DNA of 38,654 nucleotides from Hyphomicrobiales bacterium (GTDB lineage Bacteria > Pseudomonadota > Alphaproteobacteria > Rhizobiales > Methyloligellaceae), in assembly GCA_028280515.1 (NCBI GenBank), contig JANQLP010000122.1, forward strand, positions 1 through 38,654, in the 5' to 3' direction. Positions 8,026 through 16,575 of the stretch are shown here, piece by piece. The position numbers were made by a program, and so were the translations under genes. Position 1 is the first letter of the stretch. Each line of letters begins with the position of its first letter. The notes under the pieces are model-generated. The model searched no databases. It was not told the DNA's origin and saw nothing but the letters and a program-made list of their open reading frames with translations.

Positions 8026-10338
8026 TTACCAGGTGAGCTGCATGCCTGCACGTCCGGCGACGACAGCCGATTCGCTGTAACCCTGGAACTCGGACCAGCC
8101 CAAACCGAGGCCGGCATCGACCGCGAGCCGGTCGCCCTGCCCGAATACATTTCGGGCGACAACCCCGATGGCGCTGAGGCCGACGGCATTGGTGTTGCCT
8201 TCAAAGCTGTCAAAGCCGCCCCAGCCAAACCGGATTCCGAAACTTTCACCTGACGCCAGCTCCGGCGTTTCAATCGCCGTTGCAATGGCCACGCCCGCCT
8301 GCACGGTCGCCAGTCCCCGGAAAATCGCGCCCTGATCGCTTGCCAGATTGCCTGCTGCATCGGTTGTGACGACCTGCGTAAGGCCGACCTGCCGCGTCCG
8401 GCTCAAGTCAGACGTAATGCCGGGCGTGGTGTAGGTCTGGCTCGTTGTGCCGATTAAAACCTGATTGAAAGTCGTCGTTGCGGCGCCGGCACCAAGCGCC
8501 GAAGAGTTGGTATGCGTGGGAGCCACGGTCGCGTTGACGCCCAGTGCGGAGGAGTTGGCGGCAGCGGCGGTCGCCCCCGCGCCATAGGCGCTGGCGTTCG
8601 TGCCCAAAGCAAACGCAACCGGACCAACGGCGGCGGCATTGACGCCCGTTGTAACAGCGCCCGTGCCGACGGCGATACCGTTCGTTGCCCCGACGACAAC
8701 GGCGGCGTCGGTGCCTTGGGCGATCGAGCCGGCTGCATTCGCGACGGCGACGGTGCCGATGGCGATCGCCTGATCGGCGATGGCATTGGCGTCACTGCCG
8801 ATGGCAACCGTGTCGGTTGCGTCCGCATCCGCACCCAGGCCGATGCCGACGCCGCGCACGCCGTTTGTATTGACGCCCAGTCCAATCGCAATGGAGTCTT
8901 CAGCCACAGCATCCGACACCTGACCAATGGCAATGCCGCCGTCGGCTTGGACATTCGCTTCCGCCCCGAGCGCGACCGCATTGTTGATATTGTCCGCAAT
9001 GTCGATGTTCCAGCCGACAGCCGTCACATTGTTGGACGCACCGCCGATGGTCGTGTTCTCGCCAACCGCGACGCCATTGTCGGAAAGGGGCGAGATAACG
9101 GTATTGGCGCCAAGGGCCGCCCCGTTTGCGGCGTTGACGGTCGAGTTGTTGCCAACCGCCGTGTCGGTGGATTCCAGCGCGCGCGAGGATGTGCCGACCG
9201 CAACGCCGGCATCATCAGGTTGCCCGGCTCCGTTGCCAATGGAAACGCCGGTGGTGGTGGTCGCGCCAAGACCGGCCGCCACACCGGTCGACGCAGACGA
9301 ATTGGCACCGAGCGCCGTACCGCCCACGCCGGTTGCGCCCGCGCCCGTACCAAGTGCCGTGGCGTTCACCTCCGTTGCGGATGTGTTGGCGCCTAGCGCC
9401 GTGGCGCCAACCCCGACGGAGTTCGCGCCGGTGCCAAGCGCGGTACCGTTCGCGTTGGAGGCGTTCGCGCCATTGCCGATGGCGATCGCATCGACATCGC
9501 CGGTTACGGCTTCATCGCTGTTCGGGTCACCCGCACCCGACAGTGCGCCGCCGCCGAGGGTAATACCGTCGGAAAAAGTCTCCAGGTTGGTGTCGCCAAG
9601 GAAGATCGAGCCGCCGTCCGCGGAAATACCTTGCGTGGCGGTGACCGTACTGGAGGTGACGTTGCCGGTGAGCGCGAGGTTGCCGACCACGCCGATCTCG
9701 CCCTGGAAATAGGAATCCCCGGTCACGTTTACGCCGCCATCCTCGACAAGAACGGTTCCGGTAAACGTTTGATTGCACTGGGGACGTGTTGATACCAAGA
9801 CTTCCAGGTCGAGCCGCTCCTGCTCTATGTCGATTGCATCGATCTGCTCCTGTACCGCGCTGACATTGTTGTCCAGGGCAGTTCGTTGTTGACTGACCGC
9901 GACCGATGCAGCGGTGATGTTCGCAATGTTGGCCTGCAAGGCGATCCCGGCACCAACGGCATCGTCGATAATGAGCTGTGAGGCGCTTGTTGTAAAACCG
10001 ACCGCTTGCGCGGAGATAGCGCCTGCCTGAGCATCCAAGGCACTGCTCTGAGCCTGGAAGGCAGTAACGGAGTCGCTAAGTCCCTGTAATCTCGTGTCAG
10101 CTTCCGACTGCGCAAGGCGCTGCAATTCCTGGGTATATTGCTGTTGGCAGCCAGTCGTGTTGCTGCCGTCCAGTTGCGGCTGATCGGTAATGACCGGCAA
10201 CGGTATCGGCGGTGTCGGAGCGGGATTTGAGGTGTTGGGGCCTTGCGACCATGCGGGCGTGACGATGATCGTCGGAAGGATGGCAAACATCGCCGCGCGC
10301 CGCAGGGCGCGGCGATTCAAAAATGGGGCGTACAACAT
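8026..10338 (-). CDS. YadA-like trimeric autotransporter adhesin
   Basis: This 770-residue secreted protein has a signal peptide at 1-31 (cleavage near TPAWSQ) and a Pro-rich linker. A long Gln/Ala-rich coiled coil at about 64-180 is bracketed by C64 and C188. A beta-rich segment (190-280) follows. A head of about 350 residues is built of degenerate 12-16 residue repeats of the AIGxxAxA / ALGxxAxA type, the left-handed beta-roll of YadA-like heads. A TYTTPGITSDLSRTRQ segment follows, and the last ~100 residues (670-770) look like a four-strand anchor ending in QLTW. The coiled coil lies before the head rather than between head and anchor, which is atypical. It should form an outer-membrane trimer involved in adhesion or biofilm formation. 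Confidence 0.85.
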   Translation of the reverse strand: MLYAPFLNRRALRRAAMFAILPTIIVTPAWSQGPNTSNPAPTPPIPLPVITDQPQLDGSNTTGCQQQYTQELQRLAQSEADTRLQGLSDSVTAFQAQSSALDAQAGAISAQAVGFTTSASQLIIDDAVGAGIALQANIANITAASVAVSQQRTALDNNVSAVQEQIDAIDIEQERLDLEVLVSTRPQCNQTFTGTVLVEDGGVNVTGDSYFQGEIGVVGNLALTGNVTSSTVTATQGISADGGSIFLGDTNLETFSDGITLGGGALSGAGDPNSDEAVTGDVDAIAIGNGANASNANGTALGTGANSVGVGATALGANTSATEVNATALGTGAGATGVGGTALGANSSASTGVAAGLGATTTTGVSIGNGAGQPDDAGVAVGTSSRALESTDTAVGNNSTVNAANGAALGANTVISPLSDNGVAVGENTTIGGASNNVTAVGWNIDIADNINNAVALGAEANVQADGGIAIGQVSDAVAEDSIAIGLGVNTNGVRGVGIGLGADADATDTVAIGSDANAIADQAIAIGTVAVANAAGSIAQGTDAAVVVGATNGIAVGTGAVTTGVNAAAVGPVAFALGTNASAYGAGATAAAANSSALGVNATVAPTHTNSSALGAGAATTTFNQVLIGTTSQTYTTPGITSDLSRTRQVGLTQVVTTDAAGNLASDQGAIFRGLATVQAGVAIATAIETPELASGESFGIRFGWGGFDSFEGNTNAVGLSAIGVVARNVFGQGDRLAVDAGLGLGWSEFQGYSESAVVAGRAGMQLTW

Positions 10339-10864
10339 GACGGCACTCGATACTGGTTGCTAAACACAAGTCGGATGCAAGCAGCACCGGTTCGCGCACG
10401 GCCGTCCCAAAAAATTGCGCGCGATGCGAAGACTCTTCCCAGGGCGAAGTCATGTGTTCTTGTCTAAGTCAGCCTCGTTACCTCGCCTGAAGGCCCCGAA
10501 AGGCTTGGATGAGCTCCGGTTCTTCGTACCGGACTGCACATCTACACCAAAAGCATACCGTGCTTTCTTGGAAATTAACGTGAGAAAAGCGGGGAAAACT
10601 GCAAATTTATTTTGGCGGTTGCGGTTTTATCACACAATTTTCGCGAGAGACGTCGGATCTTCTCGCGTATAGGTGTGCAATACCAAGCTCTGAAAATGGC
10701 TTCCGTACCCGTTGAATATTCCTCAAGCCCGTATGGTTGGGTCCGCCCATTATTCAAGTGAATCAAGGCGCAAGTGGAGTTTCCGACACGGTCCGGAGGA
10801 AGAAACTTCTGGCGGTCGGTGCCGTGGAGGATATTCTTTGAGCTGGTCCAAGCCGTGGTGATTT
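10339..10864. other. 526-bp non-coding region between adhesin and small secreted protein genes
   Basis: The region separates two divergent genes, so it should hold the promoters of both. I see no convincing gene; the short open frames here have no recognisable content. It contains an AT-rich stretch (about 10590-10640) unlike the GC-rich surroundings, and two inverted repeats: TCCGGT/ACCGGA (10515-10533) and CGCGAGA/TCTCGCG (10642-10667). The long leader suggests complex control of the adhesin. Confidence 0.6.
10642..10667. promoter_or_regulatory. Inverted repeat CGCGAGA-N12-TCTCGCG
   Basis: Seven-base perfect arms (10642-10648 and 10661-10667) separated by 12 bases lie next to the AT-rich block in the adhesin upstream region. 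It could be an operator or a structured leader. No T tract follows, so a terminator is unlikely. Confidence 0.35.
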
Positions 10865-11335
10865 ATGCGTCGAGCCTTCTTCCTTCTCATACTTGCCGTG
10901 AGCGTTGCCGTTTTCGGATTCGAAACGGTCCACGCTCAGTCTGCACCTAAAATGCCCGACGCCAACGGCGTCACCATTCTTGTTCGCACGACCCTCATTG
11001 CGCTCGACCAGGCCAACCGCACCGGCAATTACACGGTCCTGCGCGATCTCGGCTCGCCGGGGTTCCGGCAGGCCAATACGGCGGCAAAGCTCGCCGCCAT
11101 TTTTGGGAACCTGCGGGGACAGAACCTGGATCTTGGTCCGGTGGCCGTTGTCGGGCCAATCTTCACCCAAAAACCCGCACTCAACGCCCAAGGGATGCTG
11201 CGTGCGACCGGGTACTTTCCGACAAAACCGCTACGCGTGAATTTCGATCTCGCATATCAGCGGGTTGGTAATCGCTGGCAGCTGTTCGGGATCGCCGCGT
11301 CGGCAGACCCCGCTCCGGCTGCCGCCGCGCGATAG
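10865..11335 (+). CDS. Small secreted protein of unknown function
   Basis: This is a 156-residue protein with a clear signal peptide (MRRAFFLLILAVSVAVFGF, cleavage near TVHAQS). The mature part of about 130 residues has the pattern of an NTF2-like or scaffold-type periplasmic domain: an N-terminal helix (TTLIALDQANRTGNYTVLRD), a middle region, and a C-terminal pair of strands (RVNFDLAYQRVGNRWQLFGI). It ends in an Ala/Pro-rich tail. I cannot assign a function. The ribosome-binding site is weak. It stands alone on the plus strand, divergent from the adhesin gene and convergent with the SpoIIAA-like gene. Confidence 0.75.
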   Translation: MRRAFFLLILAVSVAVFGFETVHAQSAPKMPDANGVTILVRTTLIALDQANRTGNYTVLRDLGSPGFRQANTAAKLAAIFGNLRGQNLDLGPVAVVGPIFTQKPALNAQGMLRATGYFPTKPLRVNFDLAYQRVGNRWQLFGIAASADPAPAAAAR

Positions 11336-11390
11336 ACACAACAAACCAAGTCCGGTCTGAGGTGAACTGGCCCGCTTTGGGTACGTCGCG

Positions 11391-12140
11391 TCAGTCTTCG
11401 CTGATCCACTGTTTGGCGTCGTCGATTTCCGTGTTGTGAAACACCTGGACGGCCGCGGGCATCAGCGGTGCAAAGACTTTGACCGACGTGCGCACCCAGT
11501 CGACGTCGGAAACCACGGCGACCTTGGAGAAGTCGGATAGATGCGTGAGGCCGAAACGTGCATCGTCCCACATCGCCCCCGCCGAGAAGCTCTTGAACCC
11601 CTCTCCGATCCAGTAGAGCAGCTTGATCTTCTTGTGCGTCTTGATCTTCTCCTGCGCGAGCGGAATGAGCGTTTCCTCGTAGTCCTCACGGGAGATATCG
11701 CCTTCAGCGCGGAAGGCGATGACGTCATCGGGATAGCCATCGAGAATCTCGAACCGGCCCGTGCGTGAATCTTCCGCCGCGGCCCAGGTCTCGGCCTCGT
11801 CCTGGTCTCCCGCCCCGAACGTCCGCACCTTGGCGCTGACGAAATGGTCAATGAGATGCGGCGCCGCGGACATGAACGGGCTGTCGCTGACAACGGCGAC
11901 CTTCCCAATGTGCTTCTGGTGGTCGCGAATGAACTCGAAGTGGGAGGTAAAGGCCTTGAAGTCGGTCCAGCCCGGGAAGTGATCGGCGACGATCACGAGA
12001 CCGCGCAATGCGTCGTGGTCCTTCAGATAACCGTCGACGGTATCCTTGAGTTTCTTGAAATCTTCTTCCGTCAGGCCGGTCATGGATTGCGGTCGAACAA
12101 CTGCAATGCCGTCAGCCTCTTTCAGATCAACCTTGATCAT
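11391..12140 (-). CDS. Tandem SpoIIAA-like (STAS-fold) protein
   Basis: This is a 249-residue cytosolic protein starting at the ATG at 12140, with GGGGAGGG ideally placed upstream; a longer reading to 12200 lacks support. It is made of two halves of about 125 residues. Each carries the SpoIIAA-like (STAS/SEC14-type, DUF3478-like) pattern: a first strand, a helix, LRGLVIVADHFPGWTDF in half one and KIKLLYWIGEGFKSFSAGA in half two, then a DFSKVAVVSDxxW or HIGKVAVVSDSPF strand followed by a helix. Single-domain versions of about 120 residues are common, so this looks like an internal duplication. The biochemical role of the family is poorly known; lipid or ligand binding has been suggested. Confidence 0.8.
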   Translation of the reverse strand: MIKVDLKEADGIAVVRPQSMTGLTEEDFKKLKDTVDGYLKDHDALRGLVIVADHFPGWTDFKAFTSHFEFIRDHQKHIGKVAVVSDSPFMSAAPHLIDHFVSAKVRTFGAGDQDEAETWAAAEDSRTGRFEILDGYPDDVIAFRAEGDISREDYEETLIPLAQEKIKTHKKIKLLYWIGEGFKSFSAGAMWDDARFGLTHLSDFSKVAVVSDVDWVRTSVKVFAPLMPAAVQVFHNTEIDDAKQWISED

Positions 12141-12254
12141 CGTTTCCCTCCCCGGTGTGTGTGCTGCACGAGCTGGCGCGCACAGGATACGCCTCCTCAC
12201 AGCTTGAGCATAGCAAACCGTTTTGTCGTCCGGATGGCGGTGAAAGGAGGAGCC

Positions 12255-12274
12255 GAACGGCGCGAGCGCCGTTC
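12255..12274 (-). terminator. Perfect hairpin downstream of the cytochrome P460 gene
   Basis: GAACGGCGC-GA-GCGCCGTTC forms a nine-base-pair, GC-rich stem with a two-base nominal loop, 27 bp beyond the stop codon of the P460-type gene. The downstream T tract on the minus strand is poor, so termination may be partial and the hairpin may instead be a processing or stability element. Confidence 0.5.
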
Positions 12275-12301
12275 CGCCAACTCGATCAATGAGGCTGGTC
12301 T

Positions 12302-13078
12302 TTACGGTTTGTGTGCGGTCCCCGCCTGCCGATACTCTTTCGGCACGAAGAACAGATGATCCTGGCTCTCAACGGCGAGGTGACACGAGACGCAGAATTG
12401 GACCTGCCTCTCACCCACACCGCGGGTCGTTCCGAAGACGCTCCCGTCCGGCATGATCATCGTGTACCGCCAATTGCCGCTGGCATGGTTGAAACCGTCC
12501 GGCATTTTCTCCATCAGATAGAGCGCGCCGGGCACGGTCGACCCGTCGCTCCGCACCGTGAAGCTGTCCTTGGCGATGACGGCGCCGACCGGCAACTTGC
12601 CGGCATCCTCGAACAACCGATAGGCCCGTGCCTTGTCATTCACGTAGTTGTTGAGATAGCGCTGGCCGTGTGCGGCGCTGCGGTAGGGGGTTTGGTTGAC
12701 CCGCATCCAGCTCTGATACGCCTCCGTGCCCGGATGTCGCGATAGCGCATATCCGGCCGCCATGCGGCCCTTGACGCGCGTATAGGCCTCCACGGCGGCT
12801 TCGTCGCTCAAACGTGCCGGGTCGGTGATGCGGAAATGTCGGCGCGGTGTCTTCGGGTCATCCGGTGATGCGACCGGCCCGCTCCGCGCGGCATCGTCCG
12901 GCGGTTCGGACATGAATACGGGGCCCTGCGCCGCAGCCACGCGGAGTGAGCCGGCGAGAAACAACAGCATGAGAAAAAGGCCGGCGAAGCTGGTCAACGT
13001 GCGTTGCCGGATGCATGACGTACCGTTCGAATGACGGCAATCGGGAATCTGTGTTTTGCTGTATCGCCCGCGGCGCAC
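12302..13078 (-). CDS. Cytochrome P460-family periplasmic c-haem protein
   Basis: The longest reading begins with GTG at 13078 and gives 258 residues. A TTG at 12997 would give a tidier signal peptide, so the start is uncertain. The export segment is around residues 30-51 (FAGLFLMLLFLAGS, cleavage near AAAQG). The mature protein has the P460 pattern: GAVIAKDSFT (165-174) with a Lys before an Asp, YLMEKMPDGFN, GNWRYTMIMPDGS, and a single C-terminal haem-binding motif CVSCH (C229, C232, H233). P460 proteins bind one unusual c-type haem, sometimes crosslinked to a Lys, and act on hydroxylamine or nitric oxide or are of unknown function. The gene stands alone between the MATE and SpoIIAA-like genes. 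Confidence 0.82.
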   Translation of the reverse strand: MRRGRYSKTQIPDCRHSNGTSCIRQRTLTSFAGLFLMLLFLAGSLRVAAAQGPVFMSEPPDDAARSGPVASPDDPKTPRRHFRITDPARLSDEAAVEAYTRVKGRMAAGYALSRHPGTEAYQSWMRVNQTPYRSAAHGQRYLNNYVNDKARAYRLFEDAGKLPVGAVIAKDSFTVRSDGSTVPGALYLMEKMPDGFNHASGNWRYTMIMPDGSVFGTTRGVGERQVQFCVSCHLAVESQDHLFFVPKEYRQAGTAHKP

Positions 13079-13170
13079 GGCTCACGCCTCCTGCTCGCGT
13101 GTAGCCCCAACTTAAGGACCCGCGTAAGGCAGGCAAAATCAATCCGCGTCACACCTGTGCGACCGGAATG

Positions 13171-14607
13171 TCAATGGCTGTGAGGCAATTGCTCGTGCGA
13201 CTCGACAGGCGGCGGCAGGTACTTGCGCCGCCGCTGATAGGCAAATCGCCACACCAGCACGACCGCGGCGCATGTGAGGCCGACAATGAACCCGTACCAG
13301 ATTCCTTTTGCCCCCATGTCTTGCCCGAAGGCCAGCCAGAGACCGGAACCGGCGCCAAAGCCCCAATAGCTGACGCCGGCGATTACCATCGGAATGGCGG
13401 TGTCGTTCAGCCCGCGCAATGCACCGGCGGCTACCGCCTGCAAGCCGTCCGCGAGCTGGAAGAACGCGGCCAGGAACAGCAGCGAGACGGCAAGCGCGAG
13501 AACCTCCGCGGAATCCGCGTGAGCCCGATCCAGGAACAGGGATGCAAACAGCTCCGGAATAGTCAGGATCACGACCGTCGTGACCATCATGACGCCAAAC
13601 GTCACCACGAACGCGACCCGTCCGGCATGATAAGCACCGTCGACGTCACGTCGCCCCGCGGCCTGACCGACCCGCACGGTTGCCGCCTGGGCGAGGCCCA
13701 TCGGCACCATGAACGTCACATGCGGAAGCTGGATCGCGATCATGTGGGCCGCGATGGCAACCGGGCCAAGCCAGCCCATGACGAACACCGCGGCAATGAA
13801 GAACCCGGCTTCCATGAGCGTAATGCCGGCAATCGGCGTGCCGATCACGAAGATCTGCCGGAAGTAAGCCCAGTCCGGCCGCCAGAAGCGCGCGAAGATT
13901 TCATACTTCGCGAACGGTCTGCGCAAGACGGCGATCGCTGCGAGGGAAAGGAACATCAGGATGTTCACCGTCGTCGTCGCGATGCCCGCTCCGGCGAGTT
14001 CGAGGCGCGGCAGGCCGAAATTGCCAAAAATCAACCCGTAGTCGAGCAGTGCGTTGACCGGAACGCCTGCAAGCATCACCCAGAATGCGGGCGTGGGCCG
14101 CCCGAGGGCCGACACGAAATTGCGCAGCACGCTGAACGCGATTGCCGGCAGCAGGCACCACATCAACGTGCCCATATAGGCCTCGGCGTAGCCCATCAGC
14201 TCTGGCGGCTGGCCAAGCGTGGTCAACAGCCAGGTCACGTGGCCGAACACAAACATGCAGGGCGTCACAAGGGTGATCGCCACCCACAGGCCCTGGCGAA
14301 TGACGCGCCGGACGTAACGCGGCTTACGCGCGCCGTACGCTTGCGCCGCAAGGCCCGCCGTCGCCATCGTCACCCCGAAACACAGCACATAGCCGAGATA
14401 GAACGTCATCAGGCTGAGCGTCGCGCCGGCGAGCGGTTTCGGACCCAGATGTCCGATCATCGCCGTGTCCGTGATCAGCATTGTCACCCAGGCGAACTGG
14501 GTCGCGACAATGGGCGCGGCAAGGCGAAACAGCGCCACCAGTTCGGAGCGCCATCGCTCGGGCAGCAGCTTGTGACGCTGCGCCCGGAGTGTCGCTGAGA
14601 TGCCCAT
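13171..14607 (-). CDS. MATE-family multidrug efflux transporter (NorM-like)
   Basis: This 478-residue inner-membrane protein contains two MatE repeats (about 25-185 and 250-410) and around 12 membrane segments. Features typical of the family are the first-helix region PIVATQFAWVTMLITDTAMIG, in which D47 is the conserved acidic residue, and the second-repeat region GITLMEAGFFIAAVFVMG. MATE exporters expel cationic drugs, dyes or metabolites using sodium or proton gradients. The ATG at 14607 lies before a basic N-terminal tail. The gene appears monocistronic, with 197 bp of non-coding DNA separating it from the cyclase gene. The substrate is unknown. Confidence 0.92.
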   Translation of the reverse strand: MGISATLRAQRHKLLPERWRSELVALFRLAAPIVATQFAWVTMLITDTAMIGHLGPKPLAGATLSLMTFYLGYVLCFGVTMATAGLAAQAYGARKPRYVRRVIRQGLWVAITLVTPCMFVFGHVTWLLTTLGQPPELMGYAEAYMGTLMWCLLPAIAFSVLRNFVSALGRPTPAFWVMLAGVPVNALLDYGLIFGNFGLPRLELAGAGIATTTVNILMFLSLAAIAVLRRPFAKYEIFARFWRPDWAYFRQIFVIGTPIAGITLMEAGFFIAAVFVMGWLGPVAIAAHMIAIQLPHVTFMVPMGLAQAATVRVGQAAGRRDVDGAYHAGRVAFVVTFGVMMVTTVVILTIPELFASLFLDRAHADSAEVLALAVSLLFLAAFFQLADGLQAVAAGALRGLNDTAIPMVIAGVSYWGFGAGSGLWLAFGQDMGAKGIWYGFIVGLTCAAVVLVWRFAYQRRRKYLPPPVESHEQLPHSH

Positions 14608-14805
14608 TTGTCTGTTTCTTTCAGATCCGCGCCTTCAGGGGCGCCCAACGCCACCATTCGTCCCAAGGTGACGAGGGAAAAACGCTCAGAGCGGTCATAT
14701 AGTCACCGCACATCCTGATATACAGGTGTCAGCTTCACGCTGCGATGTTTTGGTGTCGAACTGCGGCAACGAAATGAAAGAAAAACCGGGGCCGGAGCCC
14801 GTCGA

Positions 14806-16473
14806 TCAGCGCACCGGCAGGATTTGCGGGGCGTCGACGGCATAGACGGCGATCATCTGCTCCCTGCCCTTCACGCTGACCCGGCGTTGGCGAAAACCGG
14901 AAAAATCGATCCCGCTGATCTCCGCCGTTTCCACCGAGACGACGAGCGGAACACCGAACTCCTTGGTCTGCGCTTCGAGACGCGCCGCCACATTCACATT
15001 GTCTCCGAGCGCGGAAATGATCGGCGATGCGGGTGGTCCCATCGAGCCGACAATGGCTTCGCCGGTGTGGATGCCGATGCCGATCTGGAGGTCCTCGCTC
15101 AATTCACCCGTCAGTTTCTCGTTCAGTTTCGCCAGGCGCGCCAGCATCGCCCGCGCGCCATGGATCGCTTCCGCCGCGCCCTGTTCCGCGCCCGACTCCA
15201 GTCCGTAGATAGCCATCAATCCGTCGCCATTGAACTGGGCATAGTGACCGTTTGTTTCCTTCAGCGCCTGCGCCAGTTCGGCAAAAAACTGGTTGAGCAC
15301 GAACACCACGTCGAACGGCAGACGGTCCTCGCACAGTTTGGTCGAGCCGCGCAGGTCGGCGAACAGCATCGCCACCTTGAGTTCCTGCCCCTGCTGGTAT
15401 CCGTGCTCGGCGTAAACGGCGTCTGCGTCCGCGTGACCGGGCACGAGCGCGACCACATCGAGGCTTGCCCGGGGGCGGATCTGGCAGGCGAGACGCACCG
15501 AAGGCGACGCCGCCACGCGGGCCAGAACCTTCTGCTCCGCGGGCGCCGGCGGTGGCAGGTCGTCAAGGCCTTGCCCGATGCGCACCCGGCATGTCGAGCA
15601 CCGCCCTCGCCCCCCGCAAATCGAGGCATGCGGGATGCCAGCGGCGCGGATCGATTCCAGTAAAGTCGCGCCGGGGTGGAGTTCGATCCTGCGATCGCCG
15701 GGCGAATAGGTCAGACGTGCCTTTGCCGTCTTCTTCGACAGGAAGCTTTTGACGGCGCGCGCGGCCAGCAGCGCCAGAACAAGCACGACCACAACCTTCT
15801 CGGTGTCATGGACGAAATCCACCATCCAAGGGCGGGCGGTCGAGGTATAGACCGCCTGAAGTCCTCCGGGTTCGATGGCGAACTGACGCACGCGCATGGT
15901 GGCGGCAAGATAACCGGCCAGTGCGACCGCGGGCACGATCAACGCCAATGCAAAAGCAACCGGTTGAACGCGGGGATACCAAGGCTGCAAGCGCAGAACA
16001 CTGCGCAGGCCGACGCACGCATGGGTCCAGACAATGACGACGGCGAATGCCATCATGATACCACGCCACGGCTCGTAGACCGCGAAGGTGGCAAGCGTCT
16101 CCATATAGGATGCGTTGTAGGTGCTGATCTCCGGCAACACCCCGTTCGCGGCGATGTGGGCGGCAAGTATCGGCGGGATGGCCAGACCGAAATAGAGCTG
16201 CACCATTTCCCAGCGCTTCATGCGGAAGGTGCGCCGGCGCCAGAATGCCGAAACGGCGATGTAGATATGAACAAGGAAGGCGGCGGCCAACAGAACGGTC
16301 CCGGGCCATGTCCGCCACGGATCGAGCAGGACGGCGGTCGCATCCTGCATTGCTCCGACCGACACAAGGCCGAACATGTGATTGAGCAAATGCCCGAACA
16401 CGAAAACGAACATGATGATCCCGCTTCCGAGCCGCAGCCGGTTTCGCAGTGTCTGTGCTTCGAAAAACGCCAT
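14806..16473 (-). CDS. Membrane class III nucleotide cyclase with quinone-reductase-like anchor and [2Fe-2S] ferredoxin domain
   Basis: This 555-residue protein has three modules. First come six membrane helices (about 14-36, 58-77, 90-110, 132-155, 172-192, 225-243) resembling the di-haem cytochrome b anchor of succinate:quinone oxidoreductases, with candidate haem ligands H28, H70, H106 and H151. Next is a [2Fe-2S] ferredoxin domain (about 252-345) with C286, C292, C295 and C330. Last is a class III cyclase domain (about 365-545) with metal-binding D373 (FADLRGST) and D417 (FNGDG), plus N494 and R498. The substrate-defining positions appear to be Q413 and S487 rather than the usual Lys and Asp/Thr. 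Related cyclases, such as CyaC of Sinorhizobium, respond to quinone redox state. This one probably couples respiratory redox state to cyclic nucleotide synthesis. Confidence 0.88.
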   Translation of the reverse strand: MAFFEAQTLRNRLRLGSGIIMFVFVFGHLLNHMFGLVSVGAMQDATAVLLDPWRTWPGTVLLAAAFLVHIYIAVSAFWRRRTFRMKRWEMVQLYFGLAIPPILAAHIAANGVLPEISTYNASYMETLATFAVYEPWRGIMMAFAVVIVWTHACVGLRSVLRLQPWYPRVQPVAFALALIVPAVALAGYLAATMRVRQFAIEPGGLQAVYTSTARPWMVDFVHDTEKVVVVLVLALLAARAVKSFLSKKTAKARLTYSPGDRRIELHPGATLLESIRAAGIPHASICGGRGRCSTCRVRIGQGLDDLPPPAPAEQKVLARVAASPSVRLACQIRPRASLDVVALVPGHADADAVYAEHGYQQGQELKVAMLFADLRGSTKLCEDRLPFDVVFVLNQFFAELAQALKETNGHYAQFNGDGLMAIYGLESGAEQGAAEAIHGARAMLARLAKLNEKLTGELSEDLQIGIGIHTGEAIVGSMGPPASPIISALGDNVNVAARLEAQTKEFGVPLVVSVETAEISGIDFSGFRQRRVSVKGREQMIAVYAVDAPQILPVR

Positions 16474-16530
16474 TCGCCTCGCGCCGGGCGCGTCTTGCTT
16501 CTGCCGACGGCTGCTACAATGGCGGCGCGC

Positions 16531-16547
16531 CGGTTGCCTGGCAACCG
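16531..16547. promoter_or_regulatory. Perfect palindrome CGGTTGCC-T-GGCAACCG
   Basis: An eight-base perfect inverted repeat around a single T lies 58-74 bp upstream of the cyclase start and 28 bp beyond the M20 hydrolase stop, both on the minus strand. No T tract follows. Its position suits an operator for the cyclase promoter better than a terminator, but a hairpin role is possible. Confidence 0.45.
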
Positions 16548-16575
16548 TTGAAACGTTGGCCTGTTGTTTCTCCCG

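Noticed and set aside
8512-9396. Plus-strand frames inside the adhesin head with repeated Ala/Pro/Val or Asp/Gly/Arg patterns
   Set aside because: They are antisense echoes of the repeat-coding DNA of the head domain.
10415-10766. Two short open frames in the adhesin upstream gap
   Set aside because: No ribosome-binding site, no recognisable domain, and one crosses the inverted repeats, so both are probably chance frames.
10755-10768. Possible FNR-like box TTCAA-GTGA-ATCAA
   Set aside because: The left half differs from TTGAT at two of five positions and the site is not palindromic in the required way.
11336-11390. Possible terminator between the convergent secreted-protein and SpoIIAA-like genes
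   Set aside because: No stem of useful length with a T tract is visible in this 55-bp gap.
13168-14598. Long open frame of 476 codons on the plus strand opposite the MATE gene
   Set aside because: It is rich in His, Arg and Gln with no domain pattern, while the minus-strand frame is an unmistakable membrane transporter. Long antisense frames are expected in GC-rich DNA.
15676-16551. Open frame of 291 codons on the plus strand opposite the cyclase
   Set aside because: No recognisable domain; the cyclase frame has all expected motifs.
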